DNA from: Inia geoffrensis
Taxonomy: Eukaryota; Chordata; Mammalia; Artiodactyla; Iniidae
DNA length: 64,000 nt
NCBI GenBank assembly: GCA_036417435.1
Contig: CM070904.1
Coordinates: forward strand, 19,264,835 to 19,328,834
Direction: 5' to 3'
Below the pieces are notes generated by a model. That model was not told the origin of the DNA, ran no database searches, and saw only the letters and a list, made by a program, of their open reading frames with translations. The stretch's first letter is position 1. Every line of letters begins with the position of its first letter. Shown piece after piece: positions 45,373 through 57,099 of this stretch. A program made the translations under genes and the position numbers.

Positions 45373-45582
45373 TTTTTTTTTTTTTTTTTCGGTACACGGG
45401 CCTCTCACCATGTGGCCTCTCCCGTTGCGGAGCACAGGCTCCGGACGCGCAGGCTCAGCGGCCATGGCTCACGGGCCCAGCCGCTCTGCGGCATGTGGGA
45501 TCCTCCCAGACCGGGGCACGAACCCGCGTCCCCTGCATCGGCAGGCGGACCCTCAACCACTGTGCCACCAGGGAAGTCTCTC
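45373..45582 (-). mobile_element. CHR-type SINE, short subtype
   Basis: T18-plus tail and complete body. Target duplication tcccctatcttt at 45361-45372 and 45583-45594. Confidence 0.97.
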
Positions 45583-45594
45583 TCCCCTATCTTT

Positions 45595-48500
45595 ATCTCC
45601 TCTCTCTCTTTAGGATCACCCTCTCCCGGCCTGGCAATGCCTTTAATAGCCGGCTTCACTTAACGCCAGGCTGTCTGCCCATGCCGCTGAGGTCCCCTGG
45701 AACTTCAGAAGGTGGGAGGGAGGTCAAGGGCGCCAACAGCCCCTGGACCAGTATGTGGGCATTAAGGGGGCCCTGCCCCGCGTGTCTCTTTGATTCGGGG
45801 CAGGGTCAGCTAAGAGCGCCTGCGGAGCTCCCCCGGAGCCTGCAGGTGTTGCAACCAGAGGGGCGTCCCACAGGGGCACAGCAGCCGCCCACCGGCTGGA
45901 GCGCCCCATGTAGGCAGCTGCACTCTCCAGGTTCCCCTGGGGCGTGGTCCCACTTGCGTCTCAGCTGTGATAGGCTGGTTGCTGCACCCCACCGTGTACT
46001 TTCCCGGGGTGCTGGGTTTCTGTCGCGGGTTCTGCAGCCCAGCAGACTTTCTTATGAACTTGAGGCCAGCTCAGCCAGACAATAAGTCACTGCGGGGCAC
46101 ACACAGACCATCTCCTACACAGGGCTCAGCACCTCCTTGCAACAGGATTGGGACACGTGTGTCCTCAGCAGCCAGCCGCGGTGGCAGCAGTTTCAGGCAC
46201 TGGGCAGGACGGCCGAGGAAGCCAGTGAAAGATTGGGCAAGCGCGAGCGTGTCTCTGCAGCAGGCTGCTTATGTGCTTGGTCGCAGTGAGTTGGAGCTGG
46301 TCTCCAGGCCTCGGCACCTCTGAGCTCTGTCCCAGTGGGGAAGGGGGAACTAACCTCCTTGCCTCCAGTGTCCAAGGGCTGAACCCTGTGGTGGCAGCGT
46401 TAGCCCCATTTTACAGATGAAGCACAGAGAGGTCAAGGAAGCAGGGCGGAGGATGCACAGGCCAGAGGGAGAAGAGCTCCGGGTGGGCCCCAGAGCTGTG
46501 TCACTGTAGGTGTCGCAGATGCTCAATCACCTGAACACCCAACAGCCTTCAGACCCCAGCCCTTGCCCAAGTGAGACCGGGGTCTCTTAAGACCCCCTTG
46601 CGTGGCTGATGCCCTTCCCGGTGGGTGGGGAGGGACGGGGCACACTCCTCTGTGAATGCGATCTATGGCTGCCTTGTCGTCCTGCAGTTCCCTTGGAACC
46701 CTTGCCCTGTGATCCCGCCACTCTCTGTCCATAAGATGTCCTCCTCTGCATCCTCAGCCTCTACGTGGGCCACAGCCCCATGGCCCCGGCCGGCACAGGG
46801 ACTTGGGCAGGCGGTGCCTGGCCCTGGTGTGTTTTGACTGAGTGGCTGAATCGTGCCTTGTCATGTCAGCCCTTGTTCAGATGCGATGGCCCTTCACCCC
46901 CGCCATCAGCTGACTGTGTCCTGCTGTCTAGTTGAGTTCACGTATCCCTTTAGGGCAGGGACCAGTTCTGCTCACTCTAGACTCTACCGTATACGCACAG
47001 TTCTGCTTAGAGAGGATATCAGGGGCCTTTTGGCCAGGGCACTGCTCAGGGCCCTTCTGGGCCAGGCACAGCCTCCTTCTGGTCCTTAGAAACCCTTGAG
47101 CGCTTGGTGCCCGGGGGCCAGTTGTCCAACTGGAGATTTCTCAAGAGTTTGCCAGGTGCTAGGGAGTAAGTGGCCTGCTGTCCTGTGCAGGAACCCCTGC
47201 ACCCCCGAGATCATCTGTTCCCTCCTGAGCCCGGAGGCCCCAACTCCCTACACAGCTGGTCCTGTGATGTTGGCAGTAGGGCCTCAGATGAGTAGGCCCT
47301 TTGGGTTGGAGGTTTTCCCAGGATGGGTGCTGATGTTTTGCACCGGGGCTTCCCAATACCTTTTGGTTGATGACGCAGTCATGCAGGGGACATTCTAGGG
47401 AGGGGCGGGGCCTCTGTTACCCACTCAGGCTTCTCCTCCCACCGTCCCCACTCCCCCTTCCCCCCCCTCAGTTCGTTGTATTTCCTGGGATGGTGAAGCT
47501 CAGAGGCCACACTGTCTCCAGGCCTGCTGCAGACACCGCCCTGCAGTGCCCACACCTCACCTCTTGCGGGGGACCGTGTAGCTCAGAGCCCCTCGTTTTC
47601 CTGCTGGATGGGATCCGTTCCTCTGCAGCAGACGGGGAAGGTCCAGGTGGTGGTTGGTGCCTGGCTTCTGCCTGGAATCTTCCCTGCCCACCCTCCAGTG
47701 TCTCTTGGGAATAAGTTTGCTTCACTTGTACCCACACCCAGACACTTCCCCCTCAGCCCTTTCCTTTCTCTTTCTTTCTTTCTCTGTCACCAGTGGGTCC
47801 TATTTAACTCATCAAACCACAGCTTTTGCATTTTTGATATGTCCACTCTCCAGGGAAACCTAGAAAGGCCTACTGTGCATCTCTTCTGCTTCAGTGGTTT
47901 TCTTTTGGCCACAGCTCTCACCCGGCCTGAGCCCAGCCCCCAGAGCCCCTCTCTGAGCTGCCTCTGGAAGCTTTCCAAGTTTCTGCCTCGTGTTCGGAGT
48001 TGGCCAGCTGAGAGCCGGTGCCTGAGTTCGGGTGAGTTCCCTCAGCTCGTGCCCGAAGGGTCTTTCAGAAAGCGGGTTAACAGGGAAAGAAGGGTGTCAT
48101 TGGCATGGCTGTAGATGTCCGTGACTTGGAGCTTACAGCTCCCTGCGCCGGTGTCCAGAGCTGTCAGTACCTAAGGTGTGAGCAGACCGGAAGGAGACGG
48201 TCAGCCACACATTGCGACTTGTGATAAGTACTGCTTTATTTTGTTTTCTAATTGAGTCATTCAAAGGAGGCTGTTTCGCCATCACCACTGCCAGCTCGCT
48301 TGTGAGACAGTCCGTGCCCGAGAGGTCTCTTATCGCCTGCCGTCCTGGGCACATGACCCATCTACTCTAATACTTGCCAAGCTGCCATTTTGAGGTACAG
48401 ATCGGGGCAGTTGGGGTGCAGCAGAAGGGCGAGTATGGTGGAGGCAGAAAGACCCAGGATCAAACCCTGGCCCAGCCCGTCTGGCTCGCATCTTCGGACG

Positions 48501-48869
48501 TGTCGATGTTTTCTGTTTATTGTGTGGACGGAATGATACCCAGCTTCCAAGGTTACTGTGAGGACTGAATTCGTAAAGCTCCAAACTGGGCCTTGGACAA
48601 GTCATAGCCTATTGGCTCCCTCATCCTAAATAAGAAGGCGGCTTGTCTGTTTCCAGCCCTCCCGTGGGGTGCTGGGGGCCTGCATTAGAGAGGTCCCATC
48701 ACGGAGGTCAGGCTGGAGGTGGAAGGAAGATGCATAGAGGCGGCCGCTGCACCACCCAGGTCTGCACGAGCTCTCTGGCCCCTCGGTTCTCCAGGAGGGC
48801 AGCGGGGAGGACTTCTGGCCTGGGCACGATACCGACCAGCTTTTATGGCCTTTCCCAAGCCATAGAAAT
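45595..48869. other. GC-richer unique DNA with MIR/L2 scraps
   Basis: 46395-46480 is a MIR-like piece on the minus strand (ccccattttacagatgaagcacag). 46930-47000 is L2-like (gggcagggaccagttctgctc). The remaining frames are long because GC is high. They overlap on both strands and show no domain, signal or splice pattern that I can defend. Confidence 0.4.
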
Positions 48870-49299
48870 TGACTAGAGGCCAGACAAGAAATTCAGGCCA
48901 GGCTTTACGGGGGCCCCTGCTGCAGCAGGGGTGGAGTGAGAACAAGTAACAAACAGGTCCCCTTGCTCTCTTCCTGAAGCGGGGGGCGAGCTGGATCCTT
49001 ATATAGGGTGAGGGTAGGGGTGTGTCCAGGGGTCAGGCCAGAGCGGGGGCTTAGGTGGTCTGCCCACCCCTCTGTGGTGTTGAGTGCAGGGGGCATGCAC
49101 AGTACCCAACACCTGGGTTTTGCTCCTGGCTCTTCAGAAGCGGCGGTTGAGGTTTTTTTGGTCTTTTTCTATCTTGTTGTCCATAATTTGCCCCAACCGT
49201 ACATGCACACAGTTATGTTTAGTCCCACTTAGTGTGTTTGTATTTTGCTGCTGGAGGAGACGTTTGTCCTGGTGCAAGCACTGCAGCAAAGGGTCCCAG
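48870..49299 (-). mobile_element. Solo LTR with TATA box
   Basis: On the minus strand: U3-like sequence, TATATAAGG (complement at 48997-49005), then an R/U5-like stretch with a degenerate polyadenylation signal (GTAAAGCC), ending CTCTAGTCA. TG...CA boundaries are inferred and no clear duplication was found. Fits a class I ERV LTR. Confidence 0.55.
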
Positions 49300-50149
49300 A
49301 TCCCAGCCTGTCTCAGGGACGGTCCTCGGGGAGCCTTGCCCAGCCATCCAGAGGGAGCCGGTGCCTGTCGGGCAGACGAGAAAGCCTCAGCACAGAGTTT
49401 TAGTGACTTGCCTGAAGCCACACAGGTGGAAGAACCCAGCACCCTGGACTCTCAATTCCAGACACTTCCAGGAAATCCTGAAGGGCGGCGAGTAAAGAAG
49501 AGATGATGGGAGAAGGGAGAGTTGGGGGTAGATCATGAGTGACGATCAAGTGGTGTAGGTGCTGCTCCGAAAGGCAGGGATAAAGTACAAGCTTCTAACG
49601 GAGGCTGAACTCTGCCCTCTGCATCTCCTCCTCAACCTGCCCTCCAAAGAGAGGATTCCATGCACAAGCCCTGGTCTGGATATAGGGGCGCGGGTGCAGA
49701 TTTAGTCACGGCTTTGCCATTCACTTGCTGTGTGACTTTGAACGAGCCTCGTAACTTCTCTAGACCTTTCTTTCCTCATTTATAAAATGAGAAGCTTGGA
49801 TGAGATGATGTCCGTTGGCTCTTCCACCTCTAAAACCTTCTGTGATGATTCAAGCAAAAATCCCAGAGCTCCGACAGTTGTGATTGCTTTGAGATGGGAA
49901 ACCAGCCCAGTGGCCTTAGGAAGGAGGCTTGTTCCTTTTTTCTTTAGCTGGGGAAGGCTCTGGAATGATGGAAAAGCCAGAAACAGCCTGGCAGGTGATG
50001 CTGGGGTAGAGGACTACTCTCCCCACCCTCCTAACCCTCTTCCTTTCCTCCACCCACGGCAGCCCAAGCCTCTTCTCCCTCCCAGGAAAGCGCTTCATTT
50101 GTAACTCAGTGCCCAGCGTAAGACGAAGCCAGGAATATCTAGGGTGGCC
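49300..50149. other. Unique sequence with two MIRs
   Basis: 49385-49455 is MIR on the minus strand (gacttgcctgaagccacacag). 49690-49850 is MIR on + (cattcacttgctgtgtgac ... ctcatttataaaatgag). No gene. Confidence 0.5.
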
Positions 50150-50542
50150 GAGTTAGTTTCCTAGGGCTGCCACAGCAAAATACCACCAACTGTGTGACTT
50201 AAACAACAAAAATTTATTTCCGCATGGTTCTGGGGGCCAGAAGTCCAAGATCAAGAGGTCAGCAGGGTTGGTTTCTTCCGAGGCCTCTCTTCCTGGCTAG
50301 CAGACGGCCGCCTTCTCACTGTGTCCTCACATGGTCATCCCGCTGTCTGTGTTGTCTGTATCCTAATTTCCTCTTATAAGGATACCTGGTCATTGGATTA
50401 GGGCCCACTTTAATCACCCCATTTTAACTTAATTAATTTCACTTTAAAGACTTTATCTACAAATACATACAGTCACATTCTGAGGTACTAGGGTAGGGCT
50501 TCAGTATATGAATTTGTGAGGGGAACAATTCAGCCCATAACA
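50150..50542 (-). mobile_element. MLT1-type MaLR LTR
   Basis: Complement begins TGTTATGGGCTGAATTG. + strand shows gttagtttcctagggctgcc ... ggattagggcccactttaatc ... cacattctgaggtactaggg. Highly characteristic. Confidence 0.85.
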
Positions 50543-50593
50543 GGGAATGACATTTACTGTCCATGCTGGAATACTTTTAAAAAATGTTTTTGA

Positions 50594-50810
50594 GGGGGCT
50601 CCCTGGTGGTGCAGTGGTTGAGAGTCCGCCTGCCGATGCGGGGGACGTGGGTTCGTACCCCGGTCCGGGAAGACCCCACATGCCGCGGAGCGGCTGGGCC
50701 CGTGAGCCGTGGCCGCTGAGCCTGCGCGTCCGGAGCCTGTTGCTCCACGACGGGAGAGGCCACAACAGGGAGAGGCCACAACAGTGAGAGACCAGCGTAC
50801 CGCAAAAAAA
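50594..50810 (+). mobile_element. CHR-type SINE, short subtype
   Basis: Head ggggctccctggtggtgca. A 17-nt unit gagaggccacaacag.. is duplicated at 50753-50785. Weak duplication (ttttga) at the ends. It sits at the 3' end of an old L1. Confidence 0.93.
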
Positions 50811-50814
50811 AGAA

Positions 50815-51715
50815 ATTTTGAACTTTTCGTTGAAGTCTAACATGCATACTGAAAAGTACACATATTATACGTTTACAGCTTGAACACATTCGCATAACTA
50901 GATTAAGAAACAGAGCATCACCAGTACCTCCCCACCTCCCCTGTGCCCCCTGGTACTTACCCCCTAAGGGTAGCCATTATCCTGACTTCTAACACCATGC
51001 GTTTGCTTTCCTGTTTTTTTGCTTTGTATACACAAAATCATATAGCACGTAATCATTTGTGTCTGCCTTCCTCACTCAGCATTATGTTTGTGAGATGCAA
51101 CCAAACTGCAGGGTGTAGTTTATTCTGCAAACTCCCACTGCTCTATGCAGTGTATAGTATCCCATCATGCAGATATCCTGTTTATCTGCACTCTCTACCA
51201 CTGATGAGCTTTTGCGTAGTTCCAGTTTGGGACCCTTCTAGAAAGGTTGCCATGAACATTCTTGTCCGTGTCTTTAGGTGGATGTATCTTACGCGTTTCT
51301 CTCGGCATATACCTGGGAGTGGATCTGCTGGGTCATCGGGCACACAGATGTGCAGCTTTAGTGGAGACCGCCGAATGGTTTTCCGAAGTAGTTGTGCCAG
51401 CTGACGTCCCACCAGCAGTGTTTGAGCTTTCCGGTTGCTCCATATCCTTGCCTACACATGTTTATCCCCACCCTGTGTATTTTTATTTTAGCCATTCTGT
51501 TCAATATGTGGTTATATCTAACTGTGGTTTTAATTTGCATTTCCCTGAAGACTCATGATGTGGAACATCTCTGAATTTGTTTGTTGGCCATTTGGACAGT
51601 CTCTTTTGTGAAGTTCCTGCTCAAGTCGTTTGCCCATTTTTTTCCCGACCAGATCATCTGTCTTTATCTTGTTGTTTTGTAGGAATGCTTTCTCTCAGTC
51701 CATGATCTGCTTTGT
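50815..51715 (-). mobile_element. Old L1 (L1M-type) 3' end
   Basis: Complement of 3'UTR and ORF2 C-terminus: gttgccatgaacattcttgtcc ... tacctgggagtggatctgctgg ... tgcatttccctgaagactcatg. Decayed, with only short frames. Confidence 0.8.
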
Positions 51716-51880
51716 CCGTTAAACTTATGACATTTTATGATCCTCTTAGTCCAACCTCTAAATCTATAAATGAAAAATCAGATTTTGAATAGTTAAATGA
51801 CATCCCCAAGGTCACACAGCTGGTGAGCGCAGCGCTGGGGCTAGAATCCAAGGCTGCGGTGCTCTCTCGAAAGGCAATGT
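51716..51880 (-). mobile_element. MIR fragment
   Basis: Shows atgacatccccaaggtcacacagctgg, then a ggctagaatccaaggc block. Confidence 0.65.
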
Positions 51881-52479
51881 GATAAGTACTCGATATTTTA
51901 ATCCACCCACAAATAGCTTTGATTGTGTGCAAGGTCATTGCAAAGCATCGATAGCTGTTGAAATTGCACTGACTGGAAGTCAGAGACTCCACCATTGATG
52001 GCATTGGGCTCCACATTTCACCCTCTGTTTTCTCATTGGCCAAATAAAAAGGCTCCACTGGATTCTGTACTCGATATCCCTTCCAACTCTAAATTCTACA
52101 TCCAAAAGTACCTTGCATAAAGGAAGAGAAAGGGTAGCTAGTTTTTTGGTTTTTTTTTTTTGTAACAGGAAACAAGTAAATAAGCATAGATTTCCTATGA
52201 AAGGAAAGGATTGGATTGCTTTAGTCAATAAAGAGAAAAGAGAGAAATCAAGCTTCAAGTAGATAAAGTTCCAGTGGTATGAGTGGTAGAAAGCAGCCAC
52301 TAATCCTCTTACTCTCTTTTACTTCAGATGGGCAAAAGACAATGTTTATTTACAGAAGGAGGGATTCAGTTTATACATGAGAGACTGAGTGATGTTACCT
52401 TAGGAGAATGAAGAATTGCCTCTGCAGGTCACATTAAATTTAAAGAGATTTATGTAATTGGCATTGTTATGGTTGGAAG
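51881..52479. other. Unique sequence, one MIR-like piece
   Basis: 51965-52090 has a weak + MIR look (gaagtcagagactccacc ... ttctcattggccaaataaaaagg). A T11 run lies at 52151-52161. Confidence 0.4.
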
Positions 52480-52895
52480 TGAGAGAAAACTGTATTCAAG
52501 TTGGCTTAAGAAGAAAAGAGAGAGAGAAAGAAAGAAAGTGAGAAACGAAGGAAGGAAGGAATTAGTTCATATAATTGAAAAAGTCCAAGGGTGGGTCTTA
52601 TTTCAGGTCTGGTAGGGCCCAGTCTCAAACAGCATCAGAAATCCTTTACTCTCTTACTAGTCTTTGCTTTGCTTTCCTTTGCATTGACATCAGTTTCAGG
52701 GAAGGCTCTCCCATGCTGGAGCAGTCATAGTCACAGGCTTGCAGATTTCTATTTTCTTGGTTGGGCAACACCAACAGAATATTTCTTTCCCAGTGGTTCC
52801 AGCAAATGTCCCAGTACTGTGTCTTGTTGGCCTGACTGGGTCCCGTGTCCATTACTGAACGGGCCACTGTGACTCTGCTTGCCCACTCCTTCAGC
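52480..52895. mobile_element. Ancient interspersed repeat with (GA/GAAA)n
   Basis: gagagagaaagaaagaaag at 52518-52537, then a repeat-like body (aaagtccaagggtgggtcttatttcagg ... ccagtggttccagcaaatgtcccag). Family not named. Confidence 0.4.
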
Positions 52896-53066
52896 ATCTA
52901 TCTACTTTTGGGGATGTAGAGTGGAGTCAACCCCCAACCTGAACCTCAGGGATTGTCAGGGATAGTGGTTCCCCAAAGGACTATCAGGGTGCTTTTACTG
53001 CGCAAGGGAGGATTAACAACTCTACGCGCGCACCAAAACTGAGAGCTACTTTACCACCTGAGATAT

Positions 53067-53786
53067 TGTGATTTATAATAAGAAATATATATGTGGTTTT
53101 CATCCCCATTTCTGGCACAGAGCTTCTAAAACCTTTAAAATTTCTTGGTGAGGAGAGCAATCAAGGCGTCTTTTGTTATGTTAATGAGGTGACTTTTGGA
53201 GGGACCTCTGGATGGGGGGCTAGTTGCTTGAAGAACCCACCGGTGATTAGAGGGTTAGAACTTTCAGCCCTGCCCCAGATCTCCAGGGAGGGAAGGGAGG
53301 CCGACTGCAGACTGAGTTCAGTCATCAATGGCTAATGATTTAATCAATCACAGCTATGTAAGGAAGCCTCCATAAAAAATCAAAATAAGGCGTCTGGAGC
53401 GCTTCCATGTTGATGAACGCGTGGAGGTTTGGAGAGAGTGGCGCCCCAGAGAGAGCAAGGAAGCTCCACACTGTCTGCTACCCATGCCTTACCCTCTGCA
53501 TCGTTTCCATCTGGCTGTTCTGAGTTATATCTTTTTATGATAAACCGGTAATCTAGTAAGTAAAACGTTCCTCTGAATTCTTTTAGTTGCTTTTTAGCAA
53601 GGGAGGGGTTGTTGCAACCTCACATCTATAGCTGGTTGGTCGGAAGGCAACCTGGGCTTGCAACTGGCATCTGAAGTGGGGTTAGGGGAGTAGTTTTGTA
53701 GGATTGAGACCTTAGCCTGTGGGATCTGATGCTGTCTTCACGTAAATAGTGTGAGAATTGCATTGAATTGTAGGACACCCTGCCAC
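53067..53786 (+). mobile_element. Old ERV LTR
   Basis: tgtgatttataataag start, cctccataaaaaatc (TATA-like), tttttatgataaaccggtaatc (polyadenylation region), ctggcatctgaagtgggg and an end near ttgtaggacaccctgcca. Well-preserved order of an LTR; family not assigned. Confidence 0.65.
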
Positions 53787-53904
53787 AATGTTAGTGCGAC
53801 CCGAGTGCGATGGTGTGCAGAGTACTATGCTTGAAGCAGGATGGTGGCAGAGATACTACTTTGTTTTTCCCCCCAAACCCAGGATTCTAGGAAACATAGA
53901 GAAA

Positions 53905-54600
53905 GGGAAATAACATTTATTGAGTATCAATATGCCAAGTATTGACATACAGTCTCATTTCATATTCCAATTGTTACTGAAGGCAAGTTCGCGTGCCCAG
54001 TGCACAGTGAGGCCAAACAATACCAAGATCTTGGAGTTTGGAGCAGAGGAAGGTTCATTGCAGGGCCGTGCGAGGAGAACAGGACGGGTGGCTCCCACTC
54101 AAAAACCTTGAACTCCCTGAGGGGTTTCAGCAAAGCATTTTTAAAGGCAGGGTGAGGGAGGGGTGTCGGAGGGTAATGTGATCAGTCCTCTGATTGGTTG
54201 ACGGTGAGGTAACAGGGCAGATAACATGATCAATCCATAGGCGCCAGAAGGTCTGGGGGCTTCATGTTCATGATCATCAAGTAGTTAATTTCTTCCATGA
54301 GGTGGTGGTTTTTAGCATCTGAAAAACTCAGGAAATACACATGAGATACTATTATCTGGGTACTTCAGAGAGGAGCTACAGCAGAGGCTGTGGGGGAGGG
54401 GGTCTGTTCCAGGAAGGCCCCATAGGGTCCTGCTCAGTTACATAATCATCCCATAAGGAAGATATTAAATTCCCAATTTTGCTATCAAATAAAATGATAG
54501 CACGAATGTGAAGTAACATGCTCGCTAGGGTCACACTGCTCGTCAGTGGAAGAGGCCAGTTCCCAGCCCTGGGGTCCTGATGCTAAAACCACCCTCACTC
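53905..54600 (-). mobile_element. MIR split by an LTR
   Basis: Complementary MIR begins at 53910 (aacatttattgagtatcaatatgcc), is cut at 53971 by the LTR, and resumes at 54443 (taatcatcccataagg ... aagtaacatgctcgctagggtcac). Confidence 0.75.
53972..54442 (-). mobile_element. Solo LTR, artiodactyl/cetacean ERV type
   Basis: 471 bp. The minus strand starts TGTAACTGAGCAGGACCCTA and ends CTTCAGTAACA. Boundaries are confirmed by the interrupted MIR. Flanking 4-mers are caat and taat. Related to the LTR at 15335-15823. Confidence 0.85.
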
Positions 54601-54629
54601 ACACAGGGCTGCCTTCTAAACCTGGGCTT

Positions 54630-54835
54630 CGCTCTCTAAACATCAGTTGAAATAAAGAGCCTTGGCCGTGGGAAAGGCGAAAGGGGCCTGGCTTTGGTCT
54701 TTCTCTTTCCCTGGAGCTGGCCAGGCAAATGGCCTTGAAGGAGTCACCTGTGGGCTCTGGACTTCCCTTTCCTCATCTGTAGCGTGGTGGGGGTTGGACA
54801 GATCTGTAAGGTGCTCCAACGCCAAGTGTGATGAT
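54630..54835 (+). mobile_element. MIR
   Basis: Core ggaaaggcgaaaggggcctgg ... gagtcacctgtgggctctgg ... cctttcctcatctgtag. Confidence 0.65.
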
Positions 54836-56049
54836 CTGCGATCAGGTGAGGAAGGGCGCCTGGTGAAGCCGGGTCTGGGCTAGGTGGACACATCCTAAGG
54901 TGGCTCTCGAGTTCTGTTTTGGGCTTCTGACGGTGCTCAGTCCCAAGATGCACCAGGCCAAGCTGATCCCCCATGCCTCCCATCCTTCTGGTGCTTTGTT
55001 TCTCTTCCCTGCCTTAGATGCATCTTGCAGCCTGTCCTCTCCCCACCCGCCACCTGGACCTTACTCCTGCCAGTGGCTGCCCCCTGTAGAGCCTTGTTCT
55101 GGGAAGCATTTATCCTTCGAGGAGCTCCAGAGTGTCCAGAGCCGATGCCCAGAGGCTTTGGCCGCCTTCTGCCTCCCAGCCTGCCTTTCCTGGGTGGGAC
55201 TATTTGCGTGAAGAGGCTCTTCAGTCTCCTGCAATTTTCTCCATCCTTTCCTAGATTTGTTGTCACTTCAAACCCAAGAGACCTGCACATTCTAGCGTGA
55301 CACCAGGCAGAGCTCTGGCAGGAGAGAGGAAGGGTCCTGTTTCTCACCCATTCAAGGCCAGGAGGTGGCCTGCCTCAGAGAAAATGGCGCTGTCCCACTG
55401 CCTTCCTGCCCTGTCTGTATCCTGGTTCTAGAACAACCTGAAGCCACTCTGTTCTTTGCACATCTTTCTGGGGTCGGGTTGGGAAGGTGGTCTCTGATTT
55501 TTCTCCTGTAAGTCCAAAATTATTTTTAAGGTACCATTATCCTAAGCAATGAAATGATGTGTATGTGGGGTGTGTGTGTGTGTGTGTGTAATATATTTAT
55601 ATGTATCGGTGCAGTAGGATTCCAGTTTAGTCGGAAATTCAGGATGGGACTTTGGTACATGTTTTGATGGAATTAAATTTCTTTTTCATACATCCGGTGA
55701 ACAAGTTTTGGCCCTACTATGCTGTACTCGGCACAAGTTGATGGCTGGGACGTGGGCTTTGCTCCTCCACGTTCTCTCAGCCAGACGTGGAAATTCATAG
55801 TTACATTGGTGTGGTTCAGCTGTCATGGAAGCAAGGACGAGGTCCGGGAAGATTCCTTTTCTTTGAATGGTCAGGGAGCCCTTCCCAGAGGAGAGAATAC
55901 TTGAGCAGGTAAATTCCGCGAGTTTCTTAGAATCCTTCTTGGGCAAAGATCTGGTAGGTCCTGGAAATGTGAGTCATCTGGAAGAGCCTGGGGCTCAGGA
56001 AGGGAATAGTGGAGGACAGCAGATAGGTGGAGAAGGGCCCGGATGTGAT
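54836..56049. other. Unique sequence, (GT)n at 55570-55590
   Basis: No repeat besides a short GT microsatellite. ORFs at 54900-55350 overlap on both strands and have no domain. Confidence 0.4.
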
Positions 56050-56200
56050 GCTGAGAAGTTAGGCCACTGGAATGTAGATCAGACATTAACTGGGCATCAT
56101 GTTCAAATGCAGATTCTGACTAGAGGTTCTGGGGTAGGGCACGAGAGTCTGGATTTCTGGCGTGCTCTCAGAGGGATGCAATGGACCATACTCTGAGAGC
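56050..56200. mobile_element. MER5-like hAT relic
   Basis: Shows gggcatcatgttcaaatgcagattctgac ... ggggtagggcacgagagtctgg, typical of MER5-type elements. Diverged. Confidence 0.5.
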
Positions 56201-56355
56201 AAGACTGAGAGGCGCATAGGCATCACTGAGGACTTTACATAAGGGAATAATTATAATCTCTTGAATTTGTAAACCTGGAAATACTAAAAAGTGTAAGTAT
56301 AGTGTCTAATTTATACAATATCCTTGTAAAATGTGATTCATATCCCATAATTTTT

Positions 56356-56571
56356 TCTTTATTAAACTTTTTTTTTTTGCGGTACGCGGGCCTCTCACTT
56401 GTTGTGGCCTCTCCCGTTGCGGAGCACAGGCTCCGGACGCGCAGGCTCAGCGGCCATGGCTCACGGGCCCAGCCGCTCCGCGGCATGCGGGATGTTCCCG
56501 GACCGGGGCACGAACCCGTGTCCCCTGCATCGGCAGGCGGACTCTCAACCACTGCGCCACCAGGGAAGCCC
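56356..56571 (-). mobile_element. CHR-type SINE, short subtype
   Basis: Exact 17-bp target duplication catatcccataattttt at 56339-56355 and 56572-56588, the longest in the window. Complete CpG-rich body. Confidence 0.98.
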
Positions 56572-56588
56572 CATATCCCATAATTTTT

Positions 56589-57099
56589 GCAGGAGGAACC
56601 TGGAGTACAGGGAAGTCAAATAACCAGGGTTTTGTTACTGGGAAGGGGCTCAGAAACCTGAGACAACTCCTCATTTTATAAGCACAATCATCTGTCGTCT
56701 CTGAGGTCCTTCTAGGTCTGAAAGCCCATGTTTCTGTGATTTGACTACGTTGGTCATAGTTACGTTGTTCCCTCAAGATGAAGGTTGGGTGAAAGTCTTC
56801 ACCCCATTCTGGGACGTCCCATGCTTGCCTCCCTCTCGGCTAAACTCTGGGAGAGGGTGTAGGATTGGATTTCTGGGTTACAGACATGGAGATGAGTGAT
56901 GGGGGAGATGTACTTGAATTTGTAAACATCCTTGATTAGAAGATCCCAGGTTTTAGGCTTTCTGTCTTCCACTCATTTTCTCTGTAACCTGAACCAAATA
57001 GGTTCAGCGTAATGCATGTCCCCTTCTTCATCTGTAAAAATAGGGCCAGCAGCACCCATCCCACCTACCTCACTATATGGTTAGAGCATCATATTGGCA
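56589..57099. other. Unique sequence, possible MIR traces
   Basis: 56945-57060 has a weak + MIR tail (tctgtaacctgaaccaaatagg ... cttcatctgtaaaaatag). No gene. Confidence 0.4.

Noticed and set aside
45012..46085. 357-codon + strand open frame
   Set aside because: Contains a SINE (45373-45582) and GC-rich unique DNA. It overlaps frames on the other strand and has no domain.
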